From Rhodobacteraceae bacterium UBA6273 (GTDB lineage: Bacteria > Pseudomonadota > Alphaproteobacteria > Rhodobacterales > Rhodobacteraceae): 12,474 bases of DNA. Under the pieces are notes generated by a model. That model was not told where the DNA came from, did not search any database, and saw only the letters and a program-made list of their open reading frames with translations. Below, in pieces: positions 1 to 6,791 of the stretch. Position 1 is the first letter of the stretch. Every line of letters starts with the position of its first letter. Both the position numbers and the translations under genes were made by a program. The DNA lies in NCBI GenBank assembly GCA_002440625.1, contig DJUV01000179.1, positions 1 to 12,474 of the forward strand. Reading direction: 5' to 3'.

Positions 1-1217
1 TCGCAGCGGTCGGCCTTCACGCCGGGGATCACCACAAGATCCTCGTGCCCACGGAACCGCGCCGCGAGCGACCATTCAACGGCCACCGGATCTTCGGGGT
101 CGATATCATCCTCGACCACCGTCACCAGCTTCAGAAGGTTGACCATGCCCATCGCCAGCATGATCGCCCGCTTGCCCTCACCCAGCCTTGGCTGGTGCAT
201 GGCGATCACGGCATGAAGCCGCCCCATGCCGCCCGGCGTCACAAAGACCCGCCGAACCGCCGGGATCACGCTCCTGAGTTGCGCGGTCAGCGTGGCGCCG
301 ATGGCCACGGCGCCCATCAGGCAATGTTCGGTGGCATAGCCCGGCAGCACCGCCTGATAGATCGCATCCGCCCGATGCGTGACCGCCCGCACCTCGCAAG
401 CAACCCCGCTGCCGTAGCGGACGTAGAAACCGGGGAATTCGGACACCGGCCCCTCGTCGATCAGATCCTCCGGGTCGAGCAGCGCTTCGATGACGATCTC
501 GGCCCCGGCGGGCACCTCAAGATCGACGGTCTTGCAGCGGACAAGGCGCACGGGTTCGCCCAAGAGGCCGCCGGCGATGTCGTACTCATCCTCACCGAGC
601 TTCACATACATCTGCGAGCCAAGAAGGATCGCCGGATGGTTGCCGATGGCGACGGCAAGCTCAAGCTTCCTGCCCGCCGCCTTGGCCTTTTCGGCGAGGA
701 TGTAAAGGTGATGGTTCCTGGCGATCCCGGCCATCATCCGCCCGCCGCCTTCAAGCCTTAATCGGGCGATCGAGACGTTCCTGAACCCCGTCTCCGGGTC
801 CTTCGCGATGATAACCCCGGCGGTGACATAGGGCGCGGCCTCATGTTCGAACCAGTGCGGAACCGGCAGGATCGCGGCAAGGTCGAAGGGGGCGTGATGC
901 ACCACCTCCTGCACGGGGCTTGTCCCGAGCATCACCGGCGGGATCGTCTGGTCGACCGCCATCGCGCAATGCGCATCCAGCGTGCCGACCGGAATGCCGA
1001 GGCCAAGCGCATAGCGCGCGCGGCTGTTCAGGATATTGCCGACAACCGGCATAGCCCCGCCGCGGACATTGCGGAAAAGCTGCGCCGGCCCGTGATCGCG
1101 CAGCTTCAGGATCGCCGAAATCTCGAAGCGCGGATCAACCTCGCGCGTGACCTCACGCAGTTCACCCGCCGCGCGGAGTTGCCCCACGAAATGCCGCATG
1201 CTCTGTCGATCGGTCAC
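1..1217 (-). CDS. UbiD-family prenylated-FMN decarboxylase (3' end beyond the left edge)
   Basis: UbiD-family enzymes use prenylated FMN to decarboxylate (or carboxylate) aromatic and alpha,beta-unsaturated acids. About 405 residues are visible of a family normally near 500; the C-terminus lies off the window. The frame is open throughout. The residues expected for cofactor/metal binding and catalysis are present: N147 and R152 in RNVSIAR, H170, E211 in DEYDIAG, and E255/E260 in EGPVSE. These match N168, R173, H191, E233, E277 and E282 of fungal Fdc1, so the protein should be active if prenyl-FMN is supplied. The motif VVEDDIDP near residues 369-376 is also typical. I chose GTG at 1217 because GAGG lies about 5 bases upstream and the N-terminus then reads like the family; ATG at 1199 is the alternative. 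No UbiX flavin prenyltransferase is visible. The substrate is unknown; a role in ubiquinone synthesis is possible but not shown. Confidence 0.93.
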   Translation of the reverse strand, partial: MTDRQSMRHFVGQLRAAGELREVTREVDPRFEISAILKLRDHGPAQLFRNVRGGAMPVVGNILNSRARYALGLGIPVGTLDAHCAMAVDQTIPPVMLGTSPVQEVVHHAPFDLAAILPVPHWFEHEAAPYVTAGVIIAKDPETGFRNVSIARLRLEGGGRMMAGIARNHHLYILAEKAKAAGRKLELAVAIGNHPAILLGSQMYVKLGEDEYDIAGGLLGEPVRLVRCKTVDLEVPAGAEIVIEALLDPEDLIDEGPVSEFPGFYVRYGSGVACEVRAVTHRADAIYQAVLPGYATEHCLMGAVAIGATLTAQLRSVIPAVRRVFVTPGGMGRLHAVIAMHQPRLGEGKRAIMLAMGMVNLLKLVTVVEDDIDPEDPVAVEWSLAARFRGHEDLVVIPGVKADRC

Positions 1218-1269
1218 AGTGCCCTCATTCGTTGCATGATCCCGTTGGCCGGTCGTATCGGTCGAAAAA

Positions 1270-1297
1270 ATGCTAGACCCGGACCGGCTGGGGTCAA
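1270..1297 (-). promoter_or_regulatory. Candidate sigma-70 promoter for the UbiD-family gene
   Basis: On the minus strand, TTGACC (1297-1292) is followed after 16 bases by TAGCAT (1275-1270). This would give a leader of roughly 45 bases before the GTG start at 1217. The -35 box is good and the -10 box is moderate (4 of 6). A small dyad, TCAATTGTGTTGA (1294-1306), overlaps the -35 box. Seen by eye only. Confidence 0.45.
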
Positions 1298-1306
1298 TTG
1301 TGTTGA
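1294..1306. promoter_or_regulatory. Small dyad overlapping the -35 box of the UbiD-family gene
   Basis: TCAA and TTGA flank TTGTG as inverted half-sites, and the flanking bases extend the match imperfectly (GGGTCAA against TTGAGCC). The position over the candidate -35 element fits a repressor operator. Dyads this short arise by chance, so the assignment is tentative. Confidence 0.25.
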
Positions 1307-1409
1307 GCCTCAGGCCCCATGCGGATTGCTGAAGCGAAGGGGGGAAGGCAGCGCCTGCGCTGTGATGTCCGGTAAGGTGCATCGGGTTTTCATCAGATTT
1401 CATTGTGCT

Positions 1410-1607
1410 TCATCCTTCCAAAAACTCGATCGGGAAGCGGGGGCCGGCGCCAGAGACTCGCTGACCGGCCTTTCTGCCGCCAAGCGCCGTCATCAGCGGG
1501 CCGAGCGCGCCGAGATTGACATCGAGGATGGTCGAGCCGCGCGCGGTGCGCCAAAGCGCGGCCCGGCGGATGAGGCGGCCTTGCAGCAGCAAATCAACAC
1601 CGTGCAT
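1410..1607 (-). CDS. Short unidentified reading frame or gene remnant in the intergenic gap
   Basis: This 65-codon frame (ATG 1607, TGA 1410) lies in the 540-bp gap and I do not recognise it. Its codons strongly favour G or C in third position for roughly the first 45 residues, as in real genes of this genome. The peptide reads like a folded-protein segment, for example LDVNLGALGPLMTALGGRKA. No convincing ribosome binding site precedes the ATG, and an in-frame TAG lies seven codons upstream. It may be the 3' remnant of a decayed gene, a small protein, or chance. Apart from this frame and the promoter candidates I see nothing else in 1218-1759. Confidence 0.25.
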   Translation of the reverse strand: MHGVDLLLQGRLIRRAALWRTARGSTILDVNLGALGPLMTALGGRKAGQRVSGAGPRFPIEFLEG

Positions 1608-1708
1608 GCAGGAACTTTGGGCGTCCGTCTATTGACTGGGTGGAAGTGGCCTTTCCGCCGGGAATGTGCGCGCGGAACAACTGGCCCCCGGGAGTAGTGC
1701 GGAATCGC

Positions 1709-1738
1709 TTGACCTATGCCTTGCCGGCGCGTTCTAAT
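1709..1738 (+). promoter_or_regulatory. Candidate sigma-70 promoter for the Rrf2-cco cluster
   Basis: TTGACC (1709-1714) and TCTAAT (1733-1738) are separated by 18 bases and each matches 5 of 6 consensus positions. They lie just upstream of the regulator gene and would drive the whole cco transcript. I found no clear FNR/FixK box (TTGAT-N4-ATCAA) nearby, which is the common control site of cbb3 operons. Confidence 0.5.
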
Positions 1739-1743
1739 AAGAA
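1732..1743. promoter_or_regulatory. Dyad TTCTAATAAGAA over the -10 region
   Basis: A perfect inverted repeat with 4-bp arms (TTCT, AGAA) around AATA covers the candidate -10 box ahead of the regulator gene. The position suits autoregulation by the Rrf2 protein encoded immediately downstream, but the arms are short and it does not look like the long A/T-flanked NsrR consensus. Confidence 0.25.
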
Positions 1744-1759
1744 TTGAAAATACCAGTTT

Positions 1760-2194
1760 GTGCGACAGAGGACCATCATTCGCCTGAAGTCTTATACCGA
1801 TTACGGGTTACGGATCCTGATGCTGATGGCAATTGCACCCGAGCGGAACTTTACTACCGCGGAGATTGCGCAGGAGCTGGGCTTGTCCCGTCACCATCTG
1901 TCGAAGATCCTGCAGCAACTGGCCCGTGGCGGCATCGTGGCTACGCGCCGGGGTAGTGGAGGAGGAGTTGTGCTTGCCCGTCCCACTGACGCGATCCGCG
2001 TTGGCGAGGTCGTGCGGCTGCTTGAGGATGGGCACGTACTGGTCGAATGCTTCGCGACGAGCGGCGGCGCCTGTTCGCTCGATCGCCACTGCCGCCTGAA
2101 GGCGCGGCTTCGCTCTGCCGAGCGGGCATTTCTGGAAGATCTCGACCGTTCGACGCTGACCGACGTGATGCTGCCGCCGGTGAGGGTCGCCTGA
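1760..2194 (+). CDS. Rrf2-family transcriptional regulator, NsrR-like, probable Fe-S sensor
   Basis: Rrf2 proteins such as NsrR and IscR are small winged-helix dimers that often carry an Fe-S cluster and respond to NO, O2 or Fe-S status. The N-terminal YTDYGLRILM stretch, the helix-turn-helix around TAEIAQELGLSRHHLSKILQ, and the RGSGGGVVLARP wing are typical. Three cysteines lie in ECFATSGGACSLDRHCRL with spacing C-X7-C-X5-C, as in NsrR cluster-binding loops (C91, C99, C105 in short numbering). A GTG at 1760 gives 144 residues but has no ribosome binding site. An ATT at 1778, preceded by AGAGGA (1767-1772), would give MRLKSYTDY, the usual family start, and 138 residues. The gene ends 19 bp before ccoN and is probably co-transcribed with it. 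NO sensing is inferred from the cysteine pattern; another Rrf2 subtype is possible. Confidence 0.88.
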   Translation: MRQRTIIRLKSYTDYGLRILMLMAIAPERNFTTAEIAQELGLSRHHLSKILQQLARGGIVATRRGSGGGVVLARPTDAIRVGEVVRLLEDGHVLVECFATSGGACSLDRHCRLKARLRSAERAFLEDLDRSTLTDVMLPPVRVA

Positions 2195-2213
2195 CCTGAG
2201 GAGTGCTCGTGAG

Positions 2214-3875
2214 ATGACCGACACGCTGAGCCTCCGAGAACGGCGCATCGGTTTTTTTCTGGCAATCCTTCTGGCACTTCTCGGCCTGACGATGGCCGCC
2301 GCCGCGCGTCACGGCGCGATGGCGGTGCATGGCGTGATTGCCATGGCGATCGGTGTCGCCCTGATCTTTCTCATTGCTGGGTCGCTTTATGATCCTGACG
2401 CCGACCCTGCGCGGAAGGACCGATATTACGACGCGCCAACGCAGGCCGGCATCTTCTTCACGCTTATCTGGGCGATGATCGGTATGGGGGCCGGCGTCTG
2501 GGTCGCCGCCCTGCTGTATTGGCCTGAGGCGACGCCTCTGTGGCCCGCGACAAGCTTCGGGCGGCTGCGGCCGGTTCACACCACTGGCGTCATCTTCGGA
2601 TTTGGCGGGAACGCCCTGATCGCCACTTCATTCTACGTCCTGCAGCGCACGGCGCGCACACGTCTCGCGGATGCGATCAGCCCCTGGTTCGTCGTGATCG
2701 GCTTCAACCTGTTCTGCGTCTGGGGTGTGACAGGCTACCTTATGGGCAGCACGCAGTCCAAGGAGTATGCCGAACCGGAGTGGTACAGCGACATCTGGCT
2801 GGTGATTGTCTGGGTCACCTACTTCGTCCTCTACATGCGAACGCTCGCCCGACGGAACGAGCCGCACATCTATGTGGCGAACTGGTATTACCTCGCCTTC
2901 ATCCTTGTCGTGGCGATGCTGCACATCGTCAACAACCTAGCACTTCCGGTGAGCCTGACGGGCGCGCGCAGCTTCCCGGTCTGGGGTGGCGTGCAGGATG
3001 CGATGATTCAGTGGTGGTACGGCCACAATGCAGTGGCCTTCTTCCTGACCGCGGGCTTCCTCGGGATGCTCTACTATTTTCTGCCTGTCAGGTCGGGGCG
3101 ACCGATATGGTCCTACCGGCTGTCAATCCTAAGCTTCTGGGGCATCACGTTCTTCTACATCTGGGTCGGATCGCACCACCTGCACTACACCGCGCTGCCC
3201 TATTGGGTGCAGACGCTGGGGATGACCTTTTCGGTGATGCTTCTCGTGCCGTCCTGGGCCTCGGCCGGCAATGCGCTCGCCACGCTGAACGGGGCCTGGC
3301 ACAAGGTGCGCGACGACGCGACCCTGCGTTTCATGTTCGTGGCGGCCGTCTTCTACGGGCTTTCGACCTTCGAAGGCTCGTTCCTGGCCATCCGCCCGGT
3401 AAATTCGCTCAGCCACTATACCGACTGGACGGTCGGCCATGTGCATTCCGGTACGCTCGGCTGGGTCGCGATGATCGTCTTTGGCGCGATCTACACAATC
3501 GTGCCGCACCTGTCGGGGCGCGAGGCGATGGCCTCGCCGCGGGCGGTCGAATGGCACTTTTGGCTCGCCGTCAGCGGAACGCTCATCTACGTCATCTCGA
3601 TGTGGAACGCGGGCATCACCCAGGGGCTGATGTGGCGGACCTACAGCGAGAACGGCGCGCTGGCCTACAGCTTCCTCGACTCGGTACGGGCGATGGCGCC
3701 TTACTACCTTCTGCGCACGATCGGCGGCGCGTTGTTCCTCGCGGGGGCCGTGGTCTGCACCTGGAACTGCCGCAAGACGATGCGCGCTGTACCCATGGGC
3801 GGCAGTGCGTCCGACCGGCCGCTTTCGGCGCAGACCCCGCCCCGGCGCCCTTTCGACGCAGAACCGGCGGAGTAG
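2214..3875 (+). CDS. ccoN: cbb3-type cytochrome c oxidase catalytic subunit I (CcoN)
   Basis: CcoN is the inner-membrane catalytic subunit that reduces O2 at a heme b3-CuB centre and pumps protons. The 553-residue, multi-helix protein has the expected ligands: H122 in RPVHTTG (low-spin heme b), H271 in WWYGHN and H321/H322 in GSHHLHYT (CuB), Y315 six residues before H321 (the cross-linked tyrosine of the family), and H409 and H411 in GHVHSG (heme b3 and low-spin heme). E387 in STFEGS is also kept. It is somewhat divergent, reading GSHH where many homologues read GPHH and ALPYW where many read ALPDW. ATG 2214 follows TGAGGAG (2197-2203) at 10 bases. A run of seven T (2252-2258) lies about 13 codons into the gene. 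Confidence 0.97.
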   Translation: MTDTLSLRERRIGFFLAILLALLGLTMAAAARHGAMAVHGVIAMAIGVALIFLIAGSLYDPDADPARKDRYYDAPTQAGIFFTLIWAMIGMGAGVWVAALLYWPEATPLWPATSFGRLRPVHTTGVIFGFGGNALIATSFYVLQRTARTRLADAISPWFVVIGFNLFCVWGVTGYLMGSTQSKEYAEPEWYSDIWLVIVWVTYFVLYMRTLARRNEPHIYVANWYYLAFILVVAMLHIVNNLALPVSLTGARSFPVWGGVQDAMIQWWYGHNAVAFFLTAGFLGMLYYFLPVRSGRPIWSYRLSILSFWGITFFYIWVGSHHLHYTALPYWVQTLGMTFSVMLLVPSWASAGNALATLNGAWHKVRDDATLRFMFVAAVFYGLSTFEGSFLAIRPVNSLSHYTDWTVGHVHSGTLGWVAMIVFGAIYTIVPHLSGREAMASPRAVEWHFWLAVSGTLIYVISMWNAGITQGLMWRTYSENGALAYSFLDSVRAMAPYYLLRTIGGALFLAGAVVCTWNCRKTMRAVPMGGSASDRPLSAQTPPRRPFDAEPAE

Positions 3876-3879
3876 CCTC

Positions 3880-4602
3880 ATGCTGATTCTGCACTACAAC
3901 CTGGAAAAAGTCTCGATGGCGCTCGTCGTCGCCATCATCGGTGTCGCCTCGATCGGCGGCATCGTCGAGATCGCGCCGCTGTTCACCATCGACGAGACGG
4001 TGAAGGTGCCCGAGGATCTGCGCCCTCTCACCCCGCTCGAACTTGCGGGGCGCGAGATCTACATCCGCGAAGGCTGCTACGCATGCCATAGCCAGATGAT
4101 CCGCAGTCTGGCCGATGAGATCGACCGCTATGGGCCCTACTCTCTCGCCGGGGAATCCGCCTATGACCACCCGATGCTCTGGGGGTCAAAGCGCACCGGA
4201 CCCGACCTCGCGCGGGTAGGGGGCAAATATTCCGACTACTGGCATGTCGCGCACCTGATCAATCCGCGGAATGTCGTCTCGGCGTCGATCATGCCGTCCT
4301 ATCCCTGGCTGCTCCGCCCTCTCGACACCGGAAAGCTGCCGGCCGAATTGGCAACGCTTGCCCGGCTTGGCGTACCCTACAGCGAAGTGATGCTCACTGC
4401 CGCAGCGTCCGATGCCATGGCGCAAAGCCGCCCGGACTCCGATGGCGCGACAGAGGTTCAGGACCGTTACGGTGCCGGGGTGGCGGTCAGGGATTTCGAC
4501 GGCAACGTCGAAAAGGTGAGCGAGATGGACGCCGTCGTTGCTTACCTGCAATCGCTCGGCACCCAGACCCGGGCGGCTCTGCAGACGCTGGAGGAGGAGT
4601 GA
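3880..4602 (+). CDS. ccoO: cbb3-type cytochrome c oxidase mono-heme subunit II (CcoO)
   Basis: CcoO is a membrane-anchored cytochrome c that passes electrons to CcoN. The 240-residue protein has one N-terminal membrane helix (about residues 12-35) and then a periplasmic domain with a single heme-c site, CYACH (C66, C69, H70), followed by the typical SQMIR. M138 in SIMPSYPW is the likely axial ligand. The start at 3880 is four bases after the ccoN stop and gives the family N-terminus; an upstream in-frame ATG at 3805 would lie inside ccoN and is unlikely. The stop overlaps the ccoQ start by one base (TGATG). Confidence 0.97.
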   Translation: MLILHYNLEKVSMALVVAIIGVASIGGIVEIAPLFTIDETVKVPEDLRPLTPLELAGREIYIREGCYACHSQMIRSLADEIDRYGPYSLAGESAYDHPMLWGSKRTGPDLARVGGKYSDYWHVAHLINPRNVVSASIMPSYPWLLRPLDTGKLPAELATLARLGVPYSEVMLTAAASDAMAQSRPDSDGATEVQDRYGAGVAVRDFDGNVEKVSEMDAVVAYLQSLGTQTRAALQTLEEE

Positions 4603-4769
4603 TGCCCCACGACCTGCTCGTCTATGTCGCCAAGGTCTTTGGCCCGATCTGGATGATGGGTTTCTTCCTGATCGTCCTGATCCGAACCTATAGCCCGAGA
4701 CGACGCGAAGGCTACGACCGCGCCGCCCGCTCGATCCTGGGCGACCGGGGGCCGGAGGACGGACCATGA
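4602..4769 (+). CDS. ccoQ: Small cbb3 oxidase subunit CcoQ
   Basis: CcoQ is a short single-helix protein that stabilises the cbb3 complex. This 55-residue product has one hydrophobic helix (about residues 7-28) followed by a basic, charged tail, including YSPRRREGYDRAA, as expected of CcoQ. It lies between ccoO and ccoP, overlapping the ccoO stop by one base and the ccoP start by four (ATGA), so the three are translationally coupled. Sequence identity in this family is low, and the call rests mainly on size, topology and position. Confidence 0.9.
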   Translation: MPHDLLVYVAKVFGPIWMMGFFLIVLIRTYSPRRREGYDRAARSILGDRGPEDGP

Positions 4770-5638
4770 GCGGCGCCGACGACGACCGCCCCGTCGATCC
4801 GGTGACAGGCTATCAGACGACGGGTCACAACTGGAACGGCATCATCGAACTCAACACCCCGATGTCGCGGATTGCGGTCTGGGCGCTGGTCCTGGCGTTC
4901 CTCTATTCCGTCGTCGCCTGGATCCTGCTGCCCGCCTGGCCCACCGGAAACCACTACACGCGCGGCCTGCTTGGGCTTGATCAGGGTGCCGAGGCGGTCG
5001 ACGGTTACCGGCAGATCCATGACGCGCGGCAGGGCTGGATGGCGCGGTTCGACGATCCCGATTTCGCGGCTCTGGCCGGGGATCCTGCGGTCATGGCCGA
5101 AGCCGGACCCGCGGCGACACGGCTTTTCCACGACAACTGCGCCGCCTGCCACGGCGATGACGGTGGCGGCGGGCCGGGTTTTCCGGTGCTGTCGGATGGC
5201 TATTGGATGTGGGGCGGCGATCCCGCGACGATCGCCGAAACCATCCGCGTCGGCATCAACGGCACCGATCCGGATACCCGGATCAGCGAGATGCCGAGGT
5301 TCGACTGGATGAGCCGGGAAGAGCGGGCCATCCTTGCCGACTACGTTGCCGGCCTGCCCGCGCAGTCGGCGGACCCCGGGAGCCCGGCGGCGCAGCTTTT
5401 TGCCGACAATTGCGCGACCTGCCATGGCGATACCGCCGCGGGCGGTCTCGACAACGGCGCGCCGTCGCTTGCCGATGCCTCGGTCATCTATGGCCAGGAC
5501 GCAGAGACGGTGAACACCACCCTTTGGGCCGGGCGGCACGGTACCATGCCCTCGTGGTCGGGGCGGCTGACCCCGGCCGAGATCAACCTGCTGGCGCTCC
5601 ATGTCCTCCGGCTTTCGCAGGGGCGGGCCACACCGTGA
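4766..5638 (+). CDS. ccoP: cbb3-type cytochrome c oxidase di-heme subunit III (CcoP)
   Basis: CcoP is the di-heme c subunit that receives electrons from soluble or membrane cytochromes c. The 290-residue protein has the usual cytoplasmic N-terminus (VTGYQTTGHNWNGIIELN), a membrane helix (about 36-56), and two cytochrome c domains: CAACH (C125, C128, H129) with likely ligand M176 in SEMPRF, and CATCH (C216, C219, H220) with likely ligand M261 in GTMPSW. The length is normal. It overlaps ccoQ by ATGA, and its TGA overlaps the GTG of the next small gene. Confidence 0.97.
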   Translation: MSGADDDRPVDPVTGYQTTGHNWNGIIELNTPMSRIAVWALVLAFLYSVVAWILLPAWPTGNHYTRGLLGLDQGAEAVDGYRQIHDARQGWMARFDDPDFAALAGDPAVMAEAGPAATRLFHDNCAACHGDDGGGGPGFPVLSDGYWMWGGDPATIAETIRVGINGTDPDTRISEMPRFDWMSREERAILADYVAGLPAQSADPGSPAAQLFADNCATCHGDTAAGGLDNGAPSLADASVIYGQDAETVNTTLWAGRHGTMPSWSGRLTPAEINLLALHVLRLSQGRATP

Positions 5639-5793
5639 CAGAAAACGGCCAAAGAATCGCGGCGATCGCGGGCGCCCTTTTGCTTCTCGCGGTCTTCATT
5701 GCCGCCAACGCAAACCTGTTGCGCGTCGCCATCAGCTCGCAGCCCGCTTGTGTCCTGCGCGATGGCGCCACGCCCGCACGGCGCGACTGCTGA
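5635..5793 (+). CDS. 52-residue single-helix membrane protein with two C-terminal cysteines, function unknown
   Basis: I do not recognise this protein. It starts with GTG overlapping the ccoP stop (GTGA) and ends eight bases before the start candidates of the next gene, so it fits the tightly coupled run of real genes. It has a short polar N-terminus, one hydrophobic helix (about residues 8-28, IAAIAGALLLLAVFIAANAN) and a short tail. The tail carries C39 in SSQPACVL and ends in C52 (RRDC). If the N-terminus is cytoplasmic, both cysteines face the periplasm, where they could form a disulfide or bind a metal. It could be an extra small oxidase subunit or an assembly factor (inference). No family assignment is possible by eye. 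Confidence 0.7.
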   Translation: MTENGQRIAAIAGALLLLAVFIAANANLLRVAISSQPACVLRDGATPARRDC

Positions 5794-5804
5794 AAGGAGG
5801 CATG

Positions 5805-6602
5805 ATGCTTGAACCGCTGCCAACCCTGCGAGTCCCACAAAGACCCGTCCCCGCCTACGGTCGTGAGCTTGCCGCCGGTGCCGCCTTTGACTGGCTCAAG
5901 GCCGGATGGGCAGATCTGAGGGCAGACCCGCTGCCGGGTCTTGCCTATGGCATGCTGCTCGCCGCGCTGTCGTGGCTCGTGCTGGCGGCGCTTTTCGCCA
6001 CCGGGCTTCTGTATCTCGCGCTTCCCGCCGTCTCCGGTTTTCTCATCATCGGGCCATTCCTTGCCGTCGGTCTCTACGAAAAGAGCCGCCTCCGCGCGAA
6101 AGGCGAAAGCATTGGTCTTTTGCGCATGATGCGCTTCCGCTCCGCCTCGGGTGCGCAGCTTGCCTATGCGGGCCTGCTGCTCGGGCTGCTGATCCTGTTC
6201 TGGCTCAGGTCGGCGGATCTGCTTTATGCGCTGTTCTTCGGCCTGCGCCCCTTTCCGGGTGCCGGCGAGGCGCTGGCGAACGTCATGACGACACCGCGCG
6301 GATGGGCCCTGCTTGTGACCGGCTGCCTTGTCGGCGGCCTTTTTGCCGCCTTCGCCTTTGCCGTCAGCGCCTTTGCCGTGCCCATGCTCGTCGCGACCCG
6401 GACGGACGCGCTGACCGCGATGGGAACCAGCATGGCAATGACCTTGCAGAACCTGCCTGCGATGCTGGCCTGGGGCGCAATAGTCACGACAGGCCTTGCA
6501 CTGTCGGCCGCGACGGGACTTTTGGGCCTGATCGTCATCTTTCCTGTCCTCGGATACGGAACCTGGCACGCCTGGCAGGCCGTGGGGCAGCCCGCGCCAT
6601 GA
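5805..6602 (+). CDS. DUF2189 integral membrane protein
   Basis: The 265-residue protein matches the DUF2189 pattern: a soluble N-terminus with FDWLKAGWADLRADPLPGLAYG, several hydrophobic helices (about 45-66, 68-90, 118-138, 166-194 and 210-238), an internal FLAVGLYEKSR motif, and the C-terminal VIFPVLGYGTWHAW signature. The family is functionally uncharacterised and is associated in domain descriptions with cytochrome c oxidase proteins. AAAGGAGG (5793-5800) precedes tandem ATGs at 5802 and 5805. I favour 5805 because 5802 is only one base from the Shine-Dalgarno sequence. It lies between the 52-residue protein and ccoS, with its stop overlapping the ccoS ATG, which argues for a role in making or using the cbb3 oxidase (inference). 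Confidence 0.88.
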   Translation: MLEPLPTLRVPQRPVPAYGRELAAGAAFDWLKAGWADLRADPLPGLAYGMLLAALSWLVLAALFATGLLYLALPAVSGFLIIGPFLAVGLYEKSRLRAKGESIGLLRMMRFRSASGAQLAYAGLLLGLLILFWLRSADLLYALFFGLRPFPGAGEALANVMTTPRGWALLVTGCLVGGLFAAFAFAVSAFAVPMLVATRTDALTAMGTSMAMTLQNLPAMLAWGAIVTTGLALSAATGLLGLIVIFPVLGYGTWHAWQAVGQPAP

Positions 6603-6772
6603 GCACCTTTTTTTTGATCCCGCTGTCGATCCTCATGGGTCTTGTCGCCCTTGGTGCCTTCATATGGGCGCTGCGCAGCGGCCAGTACGACGACCCAGAG
6701 GGCGACGCCTGGCGACCGCTTTCGAGCGGCCCGCAACCCGCCCCGGATAAGGAGCGACGCGGAGGTGCGTAG
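6599..6772 (+). CDS. ccoS: cbb3-type oxidase maturation protein CcoS
   Basis: CcoS is a small membrane protein needed to insert heme b and copper into cbb3 oxidase. This 57-residue product has the family pattern: an N-terminal helix (about residues 4-25) followed by WALRSGQYDDPEGDAWRPL, the conserved CcoS signature, and a short tail. The ATG overlaps the DUF2189 stop (ATGA). In many genomes ccoS sits at the end of ccoGHIS; here it follows ccoNOQP directly, with two membrane proteins in place of ccoGHI. A run of eight T (6608-6615) spans codons 4-6, using TTT and TTG codons that are uncommon in this GC-rich DNA. Confidence 0.93.
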   Translation: MSTFFLIPLSILMGLVALGAFIWALRSGQYDDPEGDAWRPLSSGPQPAPDKERRGGA

Positions 6773-6791
6773 GAGCGGGTCGGTCCCTATG

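Noticed and set aside
843..1697. A plus-strand frame of 284 codons crossing the UbiD-family start and the intergenic gap
   Set aside because: It runs antisense through a certain UbiD coding region and then through promoter-like sequence, with basic, low-complexity composition typical of shadow frames.
1700..1759. An FNR/FixK box for the cbb3 cluster
   Set aside because: TTGACC at 1709 resembles one half-site, but there is no ATCAA-type partner at the required spacing; it fits better as a -35 element.
2540..3886. A 448-codon plus-strand frame inside ccoN in another reading frame
   Set aside because: It has the arginine-rich composition of an out-of-frame translation; ccoN motifs are intact in the correct frame.
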